Made by a program: the position numbers and the translations under genes
The notes under the pieces: model-generated
Told to the model about the DNA's origin: nothing
The model's input: the letters and a program-made list of their open reading frames with translations, nothing else
The model's database searches: none
Shown: piece by piece, positions 54,607 through 64,000 of the stretch
Position numbering within the stretch: position 1 is the stretch's first letter
Layout: every line of letters starts with the position of its first letter
Source: Stratiolaelaps scimitus
Lineage: Eukaryota; Arthropoda; Arachnida; Mesostigmata; Laelapidae
Length of the DNA stretch: 64,000 nt
Reading direction: 5' to 3'
Assembly (NCBI GenBank): GCA_019614645.1
Contig: JABWDB010000034.1
Coordinates: 1,488,001-1,552,000 of the forward strand

Positions 54607-55332
54607 CTTATGAAACCGGAAACTCTCGGTTTTTTCAAAGGCATTCTTTCAACGCGGAAACTTTCATTTGTCTTATATCTCGGTGCAACAGTGTTCTGTT
54701 AAGCCTGTTCTCAAATACTCTGACGTAGGCTACCCCTTGTACGTTGGACACAAGCAGCCTATGCTAGTGGTTTGAATCGAATCCCTTTACATTGGTATCC
54801 AGCGCTGTTTGGTTTTAACGGACTCTCGTTAACTGTCTACTTCAGAATGGGTTTCAACTCGCGAGTGGCGCCAGCTGCCTTGGTCCGGTCCTATGGAATT
54901 GTTGTCCAAGCATCCTCGAATGACTTTTTGTAGAACGACGCTTGTGTGAGCTAGCCGACACGAGAGACCTGTATCAAGTCCTTGCCCAGTAGAAACTCTC
55001 ACATACAAAGTGAATTCTCCTCCTCCAAGAAAAGGTATCATGGTTTCCATCTGTGTTTTCCTTCCAGTTTTGATTTCCTTCTGGCGGGAAGAATGACCTG
55101 CCCTTCTTGTTCTATTTGTTGCCATTCTTCTTAAGTCTGGATTGAATGCTCCGGATCCCTACGGAGATCTCATCGTCAACACTTTCTTGTCTCCAAGACA
55201 GCTGTTTTCCAGGCCGAGACCACACGAACGAGCTCCGTTTGCTACAGTATACGAAGCGTCGCATGGAATCGATAAACGATGTTGGTCGGGACAAAGCACT
55301 GCGCAATGGCAACAGGTGCGGTCCTGCCTGAT
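54607..55332. other. Unassigned DNA
   Basis: Short frames on both strands, none recognised. Confidence 0.45.
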
Positions 55333-55492
55333 CTTCGGGGACCCGAGGAGAGGCGACGCGTCTCACGTAGGTGCACGGGTTCGATTCCCACCGTTGCACA
55401 TTCACATTTCAAGGGGTCCGTCTTATGAAGCAATGCCGAAAGCAGCTGTGCCGTGGATGTTAAATGTTTAAGGCTGTGAGTGTGCCCGGAAA
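55333..55492 (+). repeat. SINE-2 copy, forward strand, head diverged
   Basis: GGTGCACGGGTTCGATTCCC (B box), ACCGTTGCACATTCACATTT, AAGGGGTCCGTCTTATGAAG, CAATGCCGAAAGCAGC and CCGTGGATGTTAAATG. It ends GTGCCCGGAAAATTTT. Confidence 0.7.
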
Positions 55493-55569
55493 ATTTTCTT
55501 TACTATAGCTAGTTTCGATATCGATAGCTGCTGGAGGGAATCCGTGTTGTACTTAATGTACACCACCCT

Positions 55570-56515
55570 TGCATGGAAACAATCATAATTACAAACCATA
55601 ATTACAATGATTTAAATCCGGTGGATATGCAGGTTGATTCTATTGATGATTATGGTCGGCCTCCATCCAGTTCCTTATTGCACTCTGTGATTTTGCGCTG
55701 TCATTGGGAAGTCACACGCTCCGGGTGCTTTCAATTCACGTGTGCCATTTGTCCTTGAGCCTTTTCAAGGACTCGAGATATTGGCGGTTGCCTTGATGTT
55801 TTCGTCTTTGTGCAGTGTCTCAAAATATAAAATCGGCCGTAATCGTCCACAGCAAGAATGATCATGACTTTGGGACCAAATGTATCCGGGACGACCACTG
55901 CGATGGCCTGCCGTCCTCCTCGAACCATTTTCTTGCCTGTTTCCTACCAGGTGGCCGGTGAAAATTCACCCAAGAATCGTTCATGGCGACGGTGTACGTA
56001 AGCCGAGCTTGTTTATGCTACAAAACTTTAGAGGTTGCATTAATAATATGTAGAATATGTCAGTCGCGGCGTGGCCGGAGTGTCTAATCCAGACCTTTCT
56101 GAGTGCGATTGCTATTAGGAAGCGCGAACAGCAGCATAACGATGAGGCGCCGGCTGTAAGGCCGCGTGTGAGACACCGGCTCAATCATCGAAAATCGTGG
56201 TTGGCTGGCCTATCATTGACGTTGCCCTGTCGTCATGGGTCTGTTGGAGAAAGCCGATTACCACTGACATGACGGGTTCATGAAGCTCATCCACCCTTTA
56301 ATTTAGTGAAAGGCTGCAGTGATTGTCGGTACTCGTTCACTCGTGAGATGTCCTGAAGTCCACTCACCTCCTTTGTGGTCCCCGACAGTCGAGTCGCCCC
56401 GTCTGCATCGATTACAGCAGTCGTAAATCAACGTCTTGCCGGCTGAAGGCCTTGCTGTGTAACACCGACCATCGATGAATTTCAATCAGGCTTGTTGCTT
56501 CAAGAATTTGATTAC
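55570..56515 (-). pseudogene. Mariner-like transposase relic, reverse strand
   Basis: On the minus strand the 5' part reads IKFLKQQA, then NRCRRGDSTVGDHKGGEWTS and TSERVPTI. These correspond to the helix-turn-helix region of mariner transposases, where a W/R-x-R-R-F-K/R-x-G-R-x-S-x-x-D-x-x-x-G-R-P stretch is followed by a T-x-E-x-V motif. Next comes NDSWVNFHRPPGRKQARKWF, matching the first catalytic block (D-E-S/T-W-V, then P-E-x-K-x-Q-S-x-x-W), with the Asp codon at 55976-55978. After a frame change there is a P-K-V-M-x-I block and, near 55609-55633, QPAYPPDLNHCNY, like the H-P-P-Y-S-P-D-L block. Stops and frame changes throughout show it is dead. Terminal repeats were not located. Confidence 0.7.
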
Positions 56516-56748
56516 AGAACGCTGCCTTCCAGCATCATGTTCTTACCGATCTTAGCAACCACGAGCTACCTTCTAGATTCATGTCTTCCAAAGGTTATCG
56601 AAGTTGTACGATGTACAAAGGAGTGAGTACCTTATATGTGAATTGTTTCTGGCTGGCCTAGCTGCTAACTCGAATAGAAACCGTCCGTGTACTGATGCCC
56701 CCATGGGAACTCCCATTGGCGAAGCCGTGTTGCCCTACGATAGCTCTA
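56516..56748. other. Flank of the mariner relic, unassigned
   Basis: Probably includes the outer part of the mariner element, but no terminal inverted repeat could be matched by eye. Confidence 0.4.
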
Positions 56749-56762
56749 GTTCGATATCTGTT
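56749..56762. repeat. Target-site duplication, left copy
   Basis: GTTCGATATCTGTT, matched with one difference by 57026-57039. Confidence 0.85.
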
Positions 56763-56763
56763 G

Positions 56764-57025
56764 TCCCCTGGATGGTCTAGTGGTGAGCGTCTCAGACTAC
56801 TAGACCGGAGGGACACGTGTGTGTTGGGTTCAAATCCTGTCAGACGCGGAGGATCTTTGGAGTTCTTTGTTATCTTTATTTATCTGAGGATTCTTGTCAG
56901 GTACGAGTAGGGCAGATAATAAGCAACGGTGGCCCCGACAGGTCCTCATAGTAATACCTAAAGGTTAAGAGCTGAGGCCTGTCAGATAGGGGAACAGCTG
57001 AGGGTCAGCTCGAAAAACAGTTTTG
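56764..57025 (+). repeat. SINE-1, full length, forward strand
   Basis: Begins TCCCCTGGATGGTCTAGTGG. A-box-like TGGTCTAGTGGTGAG at 56773-56787 and B box GGGTTCAAATCC at 56826-56837 mark a tRNA-derived head with an internal RNA polymerase III promoter. The unrelated body carries GGTGGCCCCGACAGGTCCTC, TAATACCTAAAGGTTAAGAG and AGCTGAGGGTCAGCTCG, and ends A5. The 3' body contains the self-complementary pair CAGCTGAGGG/TCAGCTC. It is bounded on both sides by a 14-bp duplication, so the ends are well defined. Confidence 0.92.
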
Positions 57026-57039
57026 GTTCGATATCTCTT
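57026..57039. repeat. Target-site duplication, right copy
   Basis: GTTCGATATCTCTT, one mismatch to the left copy. Confidence 0.85.
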
Positions 57040-57174
57040 ACGGTAATAGTGCTTGCGTACTCAATATTAATGGATGTTCAAATTCTAACCCTACTATAGG
57101 CCTATCAATTAATGCTATAGGGTAGTATAACAATCTTACCATCAGAAGTAAATGTATGATAAATTTATGGATAC

Positions 57175-57486
57175 TTATGATGCTATTACTATAATCATTT
57201 TTGGATAACGTTGAGCTTTTGGAAGGAACAGTTTCTTTTTTAAATCTCGATTTGAATCTAATTTGGCTTCATCGTGTGTGTTTGCTAGCGGTATTTTAAC
57301 CTCAACTAAAGAAATAATCTCAGGGAAATATATACCAATCCCGGCCACAAGTTCGTCACATGTGTCCGTTCTTTGTCTTTGGGCTCGGGCAGAATAGCAT
57401 TTACATGAATCGCACCTACACATCGGCTCAAACAACACAGCCAATTGGTCGGGGTAGTCCATCCACTGGGGGAGGCTGTCCTGCAT
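57175..57486 (-). CDS. Unidentified open frame, 103 codons
   Basis: On the minus strand an ATG at 57486-57484 opens a 103-codon frame that runs to a TAA. The sequence is protein-like, with a Cys-rich N-terminal part (CRCDSCKC) followed by acidic and then basic stretches (FPEIISLVEVKIPLA, DLKKKLFLPKAQ). C-x-C-x-x-C-x-C could bind a metal, but no known domain fits. A TAA lies just upstream of the ATG, so no longer in-frame extension exists. The AT-rich surroundings make a frame of this length less likely by chance than in the GC-rich patches. Confidence 0.3.
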   Translation of the reverse strand: MQDSLPQWMDYPDQLAVLFEPMCRCDSCKCYSARAQRQRTDTCDELVAGIGIYFPEIISLVEVKIPLANTHDEAKLDSNRDLKKKLFLPKAQRYPKMIIVIAS

Positions 57487-57499
57487 AAGCCTTTCTCGT

Positions 57500-58560
57500 T
57501 ATTTTCCGTCCGCCGACATTTACATCTATTGGTCAGAGTCTGCGCAGAGTTCTGAGCGGAAGCCGAGAAACAAACGTTGCAATTGCTCCTTGCTACAACA
57601 GATCTGAGGGGCGTGCGCCCGCTTTCCTCAGTATCACGTTAAGTGGTCTTCGCCGTGCCAGGGACAGCAGCAACCCCCTGACATTCGGCGTTGCTTATTT
57701 CATTGCGAATGGTTTTGCAGGCGGCAATCCCTTCCCTCCGGTGCCTTCCGGTGAACAAGCGTCTAGCTTAAAACGGTGATACCCCATTTGGAAATCAGCT
57801 GCCAACGACCCTTGCAGTTCATTCCGTTTGGCCGACGGCGATCTCAAGGAGCTCGGGCAGTGGAGTAGCTGTTGTCCTTCGAAGGACAGCCGCTATCATG
57901 ACGCCCACAGCTTGTATTCTTCCTGCCCATTCGCTGCTAACCGAACAAACGACAATGGCCAATTTAGGCGTCACCTTACCTCTCCCCCCCTTCGGCCTTC
58001 TTTGCCCTATCGTTGTCCCATCCCTGGAGATCCTCCTTCTCTATGGCTCGCAGCTCTATTTCTTCTCGGCTCGGTGTGCCGACCCGCCTCACAAGGGATA
58101 CCCATCGGGGAGGTGGACGAGGACCATTCTTCTTCATGATGACCAGATCGATCTGATGACCGTGGCGGTCTCTTTCACGGGCCCTCCCGATTTACGTCCA
58201 GGCCAGGCCAGGGGTATTCTATCTCCCTGAGTAATCAGCATGCGCTGTTACTGAGGCAAAACGAAGCAGCCACCCAACGTAAGAACCAACAATACGTCAT
58301 TCTGCGTCGAGGTGTGTAACCTATGCCGCCGCTGGCCCTGATCTTCTCTGCCCCCGGCTTCGGCTCTCCGGCGTGGTTGGCTACAGCACACGTTGTATAC
58401 GCTGCAGCAGTCCTCCGTTACAATCCGTCTCGGTCGGGACACGCAACATGAGATGGACATGGGGAGACCGTCAGCCTCGTGGGCGGCGGCTTCTGCCAGG
58501 AGTCGTATAGAGAGTGCTCAGTATGCAATCGTATCTAGGCAGCACTATGCGGCGTCACAC
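57500..58560. other. Moderately GC-rich DNA with overlapping frames
   Basis: Plus frames at 57828-58139 and 57898-58230 overlap in different phases. The second has two hydrophobic stretches (LLCPIVVPSLEILLLYG and others), but no family match is convincing. Confidence 0.3.
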
Positions 58561-58729
58561 AGCCACTTGAGCGTTTACCACATTACGTCGCGCCAGTAGC
58601 CTCTGCGATCCTCACCGCTACAATAGCAGCTGCAGCAGAATACCACCACAACTAACAGCAGCACCATGACGTGAGGAGGAAAAAAGCTTGTCTTTGCTCG
58701 CCCTTGCTCGTTCTATGCTCGAATAGTAG

Positions 58730-59646
58730 AATATATATATATCTTTTACGACTTCGTTTATCAAGGGATCGAGGTTCGGGGTTCGACGTCTGACTCGTAG
58801 TCCACCGAATGATGTCGGCCGGGTCCTCAGGGACAAGTGGGAAAAGAAACCGCCGGCATTACTACTACTACTGCTGCCGACGACGACGACGGCGGCGGCG
58901 GCATTGCTCTGCTACGACTGAGCAACCTCTTCGTCAGTGGCGCGTGCTTGGCGCCTTCTCCCTCTATTGGACCACTGGAGCAGCCCAGAGGAAGCCCACC
59001 ACCACCACCATCCCCCGGTATCTCTCTGGCGGCTGGGATGAACACGGCCGGCACCTCGTAACTGCTTGATTGGCCTCGAGCATCCAGCAATGCCTAGAAG
59101 GCTCTCTTCTCCCGGCTCTGCTGTTGGCCTATCTGTCTGTCGGCCTGACTCTCCCTCTTGCCCTGCCTGTCGTCGCCACGGCGCTATGTCCTTGTTGGCC
59201 GGCCAGGCCAGCCAGCCACGCGCGCCACTAGCCAAGAAGTGAACGCTGGCCTCGACCGGTCCTCGCGTTGGTCTCTTCTCACGCTGATAGCTGCTGCGGT
59301 CGCGGCGCCTAGGCCCGACCGCGCTTCTCGCCGTTCTAACTCGTTCGACCCACGAACGTTGAGTTTCGTTGGCTGTCAGCGTCCGAGGGCAGCCAGGCCA
59401 GTTGGAAGGAAGGCCAATGTTGATATCGAGGCTCATCCGTTGGTCCCTCGTCGTCGTTTCGTTCGGGGGTCCGCTGCAGGTCTCTTGGCCTCTCTGTCAA
59501 GGCCTGTTCTAGCCTTGTCTTGTCCTGCACTTTCCTACTTCTCGATCCCGTCACTATCCAACGTTCATGACCGTGAAACGTGGCCAGCGGGATCGCAGTC
59601 GACGCCCTCACTCCGACAGGACAGCACCAACACTCGTTTGTATATG

Positions 59647-59713
<67 letters not shown>

Positions 59714-60250
59714 CGAGCGGGTCAGCAGTGGCGATTGGGCCTAGCGAGCGGTCGCTCGGTCCGATACGATCTGATCCGTGGCGACAACCCGACGACGAGT
59801 GCGGCCCGAGCCCACCCGTTCGTCCTGACTTGCACAGATTCTACAACCATCGGTGCTGCTGCTGCTGTCACGACAACTCAAACGGTACGTGGCTATGGGC
59901 AAGACACGAGGCTGACCCTATAAAACAGCAGACGGCGACGAGCTAAAGTTTGCCATGGAGCAGGAGCTCGGCACAAGGACAAGGAGGAAGTAAACGCGAG
60001 GGTCAAGGCAAGCACCAGGGCCGGCGGCGGCGGCGGCAGCACCGAGTACCAGGAAAGGGGCAGCTCGTGGAGCGTGCGTTAGCCATAAGGAGCAATCTGT
60101 CAGGGCTCGGCAGGAGGAGATTGTCGAAATAGTTACAGCTTGCAGCAGAAACAGCAGCAGCAGCACCACCACCACCAACGGGCTGTAGCCAGTCAAAACG
60201 ACGCCTATGGCCCTTAGCGTCGTCGTCTGCAGGCGAACGGTCTGTCAGGA
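58730..60250. promoter_or_regulatory. GC-rich, trinucleotide-rich patch; possible promoter or 5' exons
   Basis: Holds (ACT)n, (GAC)n, (GGC)n and (CCA)n runs at about 58858-58901 and 58997-59014, a CTG run near 59851-59866 and CAG/CCA runs at about 60145-60175. A 262-codon plus frame (59158-59946) runs through a (TA)n tract and is rejected as a gene. A donor-like ACG|GTACGT is at 59884/59885. This looks like regulatory or 5'UTR DNA, with no orientation proven. Confidence 0.2.
59642..59711. repeat. (TA)n microsatellite
   Basis: About 33 TA units with an AAATA interruption. Confidence 0.95.
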
Positions 60251-61056
60251 AGGTGACGTAGATACATGTCCCGCATGAATTCGCTGCTCTTGGTGCGCGA
60301 CGATTATTGGAAGGACGATAGGTGGCGTGCGGGCGCGAGAGGATGATACGAGTTTATGGCTGGTTTAAGCCCGTCTCATTTTTGTGGGTTAACAACGTTA
60401 AAGGATTTAACAGCAACAACAACAACACTGCTAAACAAAATGATGCTTTACTTGAAACAAAAGTTCGGATCGAACCGGCAAATGATCATTGTGCGTGTAA
60501 TGTGTCACTGACATCATCAATTCGACTCTCGGCTCAGCATATAAAATTATAATAAACAACACATTATAATAAATACATTGACATATTGCCATTTATACCA
60601 GCAATTCACACATACCTTTCATACAAACAATTGACAATTGACCTGTCCCGATTTCTCGAGCATAGTCTCGACAGTGACAGACACTGATAGTGCAAGCGTT
60701 ACGAACATCTGGCAGCCTTTTGCGGATGCGTGGATCTCAGCTCGATCGCAGCACGATCATCATTTCCTATTTCATATTTCAACGGGAACAGCAAAAAGCA
60801 AAACTCGCTTGTGCCTGTCAACCGCACGGCGTCTGGGATAATCAAGACGGACGAGGCTGGTAAAAGAAGCGAAACCGACCCTGTATGCACCACCTATAGA
60901 AGGATAATAATAATAATATGATTTTTGTTTGACGGCTGAACATCGAAAGGTTTGTACTACCCTCAAACTGCTATTACTTCTACATGCCATCATAAAATTA
61001 GACACCTGGATCCTGAGATGATAAATGCAAACCGTCATTTGAGTGTGACGTATAGC
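60251..61056. other. Unassigned DNA
   Basis: Short (AAC)n at 60411-60425 and (AAT)n at about 60904-60918. No gene supported. Confidence 0.5.

Positions 61057-61057
<1 letters not shown>

Positions 61058-61090
<33 letters not shown>
61058..61090. repeat. (TA)n microsatellite
   Basis: About 16 TA units followed by GATAAATAAATAA. Confidence 0.9.
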
Positions 61091-61091
<1 letters not shown>

Positions 61092-62325
61092 TAAATAAAT
61101 AACTCACACAGACTGCTGCTAGAAGTCTAGCTAATTTGTCTCACTCAAAAAATGTATTGTTGCATCTAGGTTGTGCAGTGCCATGTGTCGAGGATCTTTT
61201 TGGCAATAACTCACGAGCCCTAAAAATACTAATAATGATGATAACAATAATAATAAGAATTATTATTATAAAAATAATGCTATTTCGTTCTTGTGCTCAT
61301 CTATGTGCTTGTCTCCAGCATATTAAACGAGATAGGTCTCGTCGAAAAGATGCGGAGGTCGCAATTCTTTACAGCATCTCCTGATCGGGTTGCGTTCTCG
61401 GCGTTGGCTGTTACCACAGTTAGCGTGGATACACGCTTGTCAATGTGGCTGACACAGGAGGCTGCCTTACTGGCCATTTGCTTCTATCCAGCATATTAAT
61501 CACTAATTACATGCTGCTCAGTTCCGTGCACACCAACCTCCCTTCGGGAATCCTGCCAGGGATCTTGGTACGACCGAGGCGCACTCCAAACAGACCCCAA
61601 ACAGGCGAAATGCATCCACACGAAAGAAGATAACTGCGTCGACGAACACGCCCAAGTATCCACGTACACATATAGTTTCTGTTCGAGATGCTAGCCCGTC
61701 GGGCATGATTACGTATTCGCAGGCCGTACGTAATATGTAAATACGCCAGATGTGCATTAGGCAAGACTTCATCTTTGCTGGGAAAGACGTATCTTTGCAA
61801 ACAACGTATACGTCTACAGGCCATACCGTGGACTTACCGGCACGGGAGCGTTCAGTTCGGTTACGGTAATTTCCGTTAGCAATAGCATTGTACCACGATT
61901 GTATGGTGTACACCTTGTATCTTAGTATTGCATTTTCAGTTTGTGCAAAATGTGCCCGGCGTTTTCGTGCAAATCTCCCATGGCCGGGTCACTGGGGAAA
62001 TTATCATAAGCGTCGTAGGGAGACTGTGGCCCTTTTCGGGTTTGCTTCAATTTATTATACTTGCTTGATAGGATCACAATAGGCCTCTGGGCCTACTTTC
62101 AGTCGAACGTTCTTGCATGCCGTATTTTTGTGTGTGGGGACGGCAGCAACGCTGGATTTACAACCTCGGATGGGAGTCCGTCAAGATTTTATCGGCGTAA
62201 AGCTCGTGGAAAATCTGTTTACGTTTTCCACGGATGACTCTTGCACAGAGCTAAAACGTGGCGGTCGAGCTAATTGTCAGTTTGTGTCCTCTGGGTTAAA
62301 TACAATGTATGCATTCACTTTTCAA
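61091..62325. other. Unassigned DNA
   Basis: Minus frames at 61518-61913 (131 codons) and 61507-61824 overlap in different phases and are not recognised. (AAT)n-like sequence lies at 61230-61275. Confidence 0.45.
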
Positions 62326-62385
62326 CATATATATATATATATATATATATAATAATTTGTACGTTATATATATATATATATGTAC
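62326..62385. repeat. Two (TA)n tracts
   Basis: TA runs on both sides of AATAATTTGTACGT. Confidence 0.9.
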
Positions 62386-63221
62386 GTAATTTTAATAATA
62401 ATTGGCGTCAAGTAACATAATTGACTGGCTGTGAGCATGTTTCGCTCGAATGTTTTCGCACCGTTGACTCTATCCGGATCGAAAACGCCGACATTGACCT
62501 GCGCTGAGCCGTATCCGAGGCCAATTTCAACCTGATGTATCATAAGACATTGTTATTAGAGCAAGACAAATTATTCTCTGCAGCTCAGAAGGTGGGTCGA
62601 TGTCAAGCGTCTTGTCACAGATGGAGAGGAGAAATATAATATAAGAACAAAAAAAAAACAGGAAACGGATATTTCAAACTACTAAACTGTCGATCGCGAC
62701 TGAACTCAGAAGTTCCACCCTCAGATGGCGACTCAGTGGTAGCCAAGCTTAGCCAACTTACATCGTTATATAAACTCGGACCGCAAGTGACCCACGCGCT
62801 CGGCTGAACAATCCTCAAAATAGGTAGGTATCGCGATTTGTTGGCAACTTGGCAGATCAGTTGTTAATCTCACCCCGGATATCGATAACTGCCAATTCGG
62901 ATTTGACGAGTTCGCGACCAATCCTCTAATCTTCTCATCACGTTAATGACTCTAGTCACAATGTAACAGCGTGCCGTGGAACGACAAGCCCAACTCCGGC
63001 CCGTCCCCGACTTCTTCACGCCCCCGCACGCAGATAGACACGCACACACCCAACTCCCGCTACCTACAATGAGCCAACGCTCACAATGAACAACTGCGCT
63101 ACAAATGCACGTGCGCATGCAGTCGGTGTAGTTGTTTTTGTTTCGACGTGCGAATCTCCCGATCTTCGTTACATATCAGGAGCGTGCCACGCACCACGGA
63201 AAGCCAACACAACCTGGCAAG
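62386..63221. other. Unassigned DNA
   Basis: Nothing recognised. Confidence 0.5.
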
Positions 63222-63285
63222 TAAAGGTGGAAGGTAAAGGTCTATTAAAGGAAGTGCAACCTTCACAATGCTCAAGTTCACCTTA
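63222..63285 (-). mobile_element. LINE-B 3' end, reverse strand, diverged
   Basis: On the minus strand: GAGCATTGTGAAGGTTGCAC, TTCCTTTAATAGACC and TTTACC tail units. Third copy of the LINE-B end. Its AATAAA is mutated to AATAGA. Confidence 0.5.
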
Positions 63286-63409
63286 TACGTCACGTGCAAA
63301 TAATGCCGCCAGCTAACGTCGTGTCATACTGACTTATACAGCCATACGTCCTTGTCAAACCCCGAGCGTATGCACACTCAATGTACATTACGTTATTATC
63401 ATGTGAAAT

Positions 63410-63419
63410 TTTGTCAGTG
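63410..63419. repeat. Target-site duplication, left copy
   Basis: TTTGTCAGTG, identical to 63691-63700. Confidence 0.85.
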
Positions 63420-63690
63420 TCCCCTGGATGGTCTAGTGGTGAGCGTCTAAGACTACTAGACCGGAGGGACACGTGTGTGTTGGGTTCAAATCCTGTCAGA
63501 CGCTTTGGAGAATCTTTGGAGTTCTTTATCATCTTTCTTTATCCGAAGATTCTTATCAGGTACGAGTAAGGCAGTGAATGAGCAAAGGTGGCCCCGACAG
63601 GTCCTCATAGTAATACCTAAAGGTTGAGAGCTGAGGCCTGTAAAATAAAAAAAAAAACAGCTGAAAGTCAGCTCGAAAAAAAAAAAAAAA
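63420..63690 (+). repeat. SINE-1, full length, forward strand
   Basis: Begins TCCCCTGGATGGTCTAGTGG, A-box-like motif at 63429-63443, B box GGGTTCAAATCC at 63482-63493. The body is collinear with 56764-57025, with an internal A11 expansion (AATAAAAAAAAAAACAG) and a terminal A15 tail. Exact 10-bp duplications abut both ends. The long pure A tail and exact duplication suggest a younger insertion than the copy at 56764. Confidence 0.93.
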
Positions 63691-63700
63691 TTTGTCAGTG
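63691..63700. repeat. Target-site duplication, right copy
   Basis: TTTGTCAGTG, directly after the A15 tail. Confidence 0.85.
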
Positions 63701-64000
63701 CGCGAGTCAGAGAGAGAGAGAGAGCGAGAGAAAGATAAAGAGACCCGGTATCTTTTCCTTTTCGTCTTATCTCTCTGCCGCATTCGCTGTTCTGCGAGCG
63801 TAGTCGTCATGGTCGTCGAGAGAACCGCAGTAGCAATCTTTCGAAGAGTCCGAGAGGCCTTCCCTCTGGCGTTCACCGCCGCCGTTCGCCTTTTCTCCGG
63901 AGTCTGCCCGCATCGGCGTTGAAACGCCACCGCCTTCGCGCCACGATGGACGCAGATCCAATTCCGAGGAGTGGTCAGTCAGAGAGGCGAGCGTAGTGCC
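63701..64000. promoter_or_regulatory. GA-rich, GC-rich window end; possible 5'UTR or promoter
   Basis: A (GA)n run at about 63709-63724 is followed by CpG-rich sequence with an ATG at 63809 (frame MVVERTAVAIFRRVREAFPL, ending at 63922) and an opposing minus frame. GAGA repeats next to CpG-rich DNA are common at arthropod promoters. The window ends before this can be decided. Confidence 0.2.

Noticed and set aside
56773..56837. Functional tRNA gene
   Set aside because: A and B boxes are present but no proper cloverleaf closes and the sequence continues into the SINE-1 body; it is a SINE head.
57898..58230. Possible lipid phosphate phosphatase-like membrane exon
   Set aside because: A loose resemblance of a D-D-rich stretch only; the signature motifs of the family are absent.
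59158..59946. 262-codon plus frame, the longest in the window
   Set aside because: It crosses a 70-bp (TA)n tract, is Arg/Ser/Pro-rich from GC-rich DNA, and has an opposing long minus frame; no domain.

Overview
This window looks like ordinary nuclear DNA from an animal with a fairly large, repeat-rich genome. There are no prokaryote-style gene blocks, no long intact reading frames, no ribosomal RNA and no convincing single-copy tRNA. It carries dozens of (TA)n and trinucleotide microsatellites, several tRNA-derived SINE families, 3' ends of LINEs, a decayed mariner-like transposase and short TTAGG-type runs (the arthropod telomere unit). I infer a metazoan, most likely an arthropod and possibly a chelicerate. 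That taxonomic guess is weak and rests on repeat style alone.

Layout. 1-12,500: mostly unassigned DNA with microsatellites, a GC-rich patch at about 2.9-3.7 kb, a 23-bp tandem triplication, two SINE-2 copies, one LINE-A fragment and a head-to-head pair of SINE-1 tails around a TA tract. 12,583-13,474: a foldback (long inverted repeat) element with arms of about 220-235 bp that end in CTG/CAG runs. 14-16.6 kb: several unidentified open frames, one of which ends just before an AATAAA signal. 17-20.5 kb: a LINE-A 3' end and a truncated SINE-1 with an 18-bp target-site duplication. 20.6-35 kb: unassigned, with a weak cadherin-like frame, a candidate first exon of a type II membrane protein and several GC-rich patches. 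36-45.5 kb: repeat-dense, with two perfect hairpins, a TA-based compound tandem array fused to a LINE-A end, a CR1/L2-like LINE relic that keeps a YADD motif, and more LINE-A and LINE-B ends. 47-53.2 kb: GC-rich, CpG-containing patches without a provable exon. 53.5-57.1 kb: SINE-2, SINE-3 and full-length SINE-1 copies and a mariner relic. 57.8-60.3 kb: GC-rich patches. 63.4-63.7 kb: a second full-length SINE-1 with a clean target-site duplication, followed by a GA-rich, 5'UTR-like window end.

No complete host gene can be assembled from the sequence alone. The best-supported content is the mobile-element layer: five SINE-1, six SINE-2 and two SINE-3 copies, five LINE-A ends, three LINE-B ends, one CR1/L2-like LINE, one mariner and one foldback element. 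The SINEs have RNA polymerase III type internal promoters and would have relied on LINE machinery for movement. Host exon calls are hypotheses with low confidence. Family names such as SINE-1 and LINE-A are local labels used only here.
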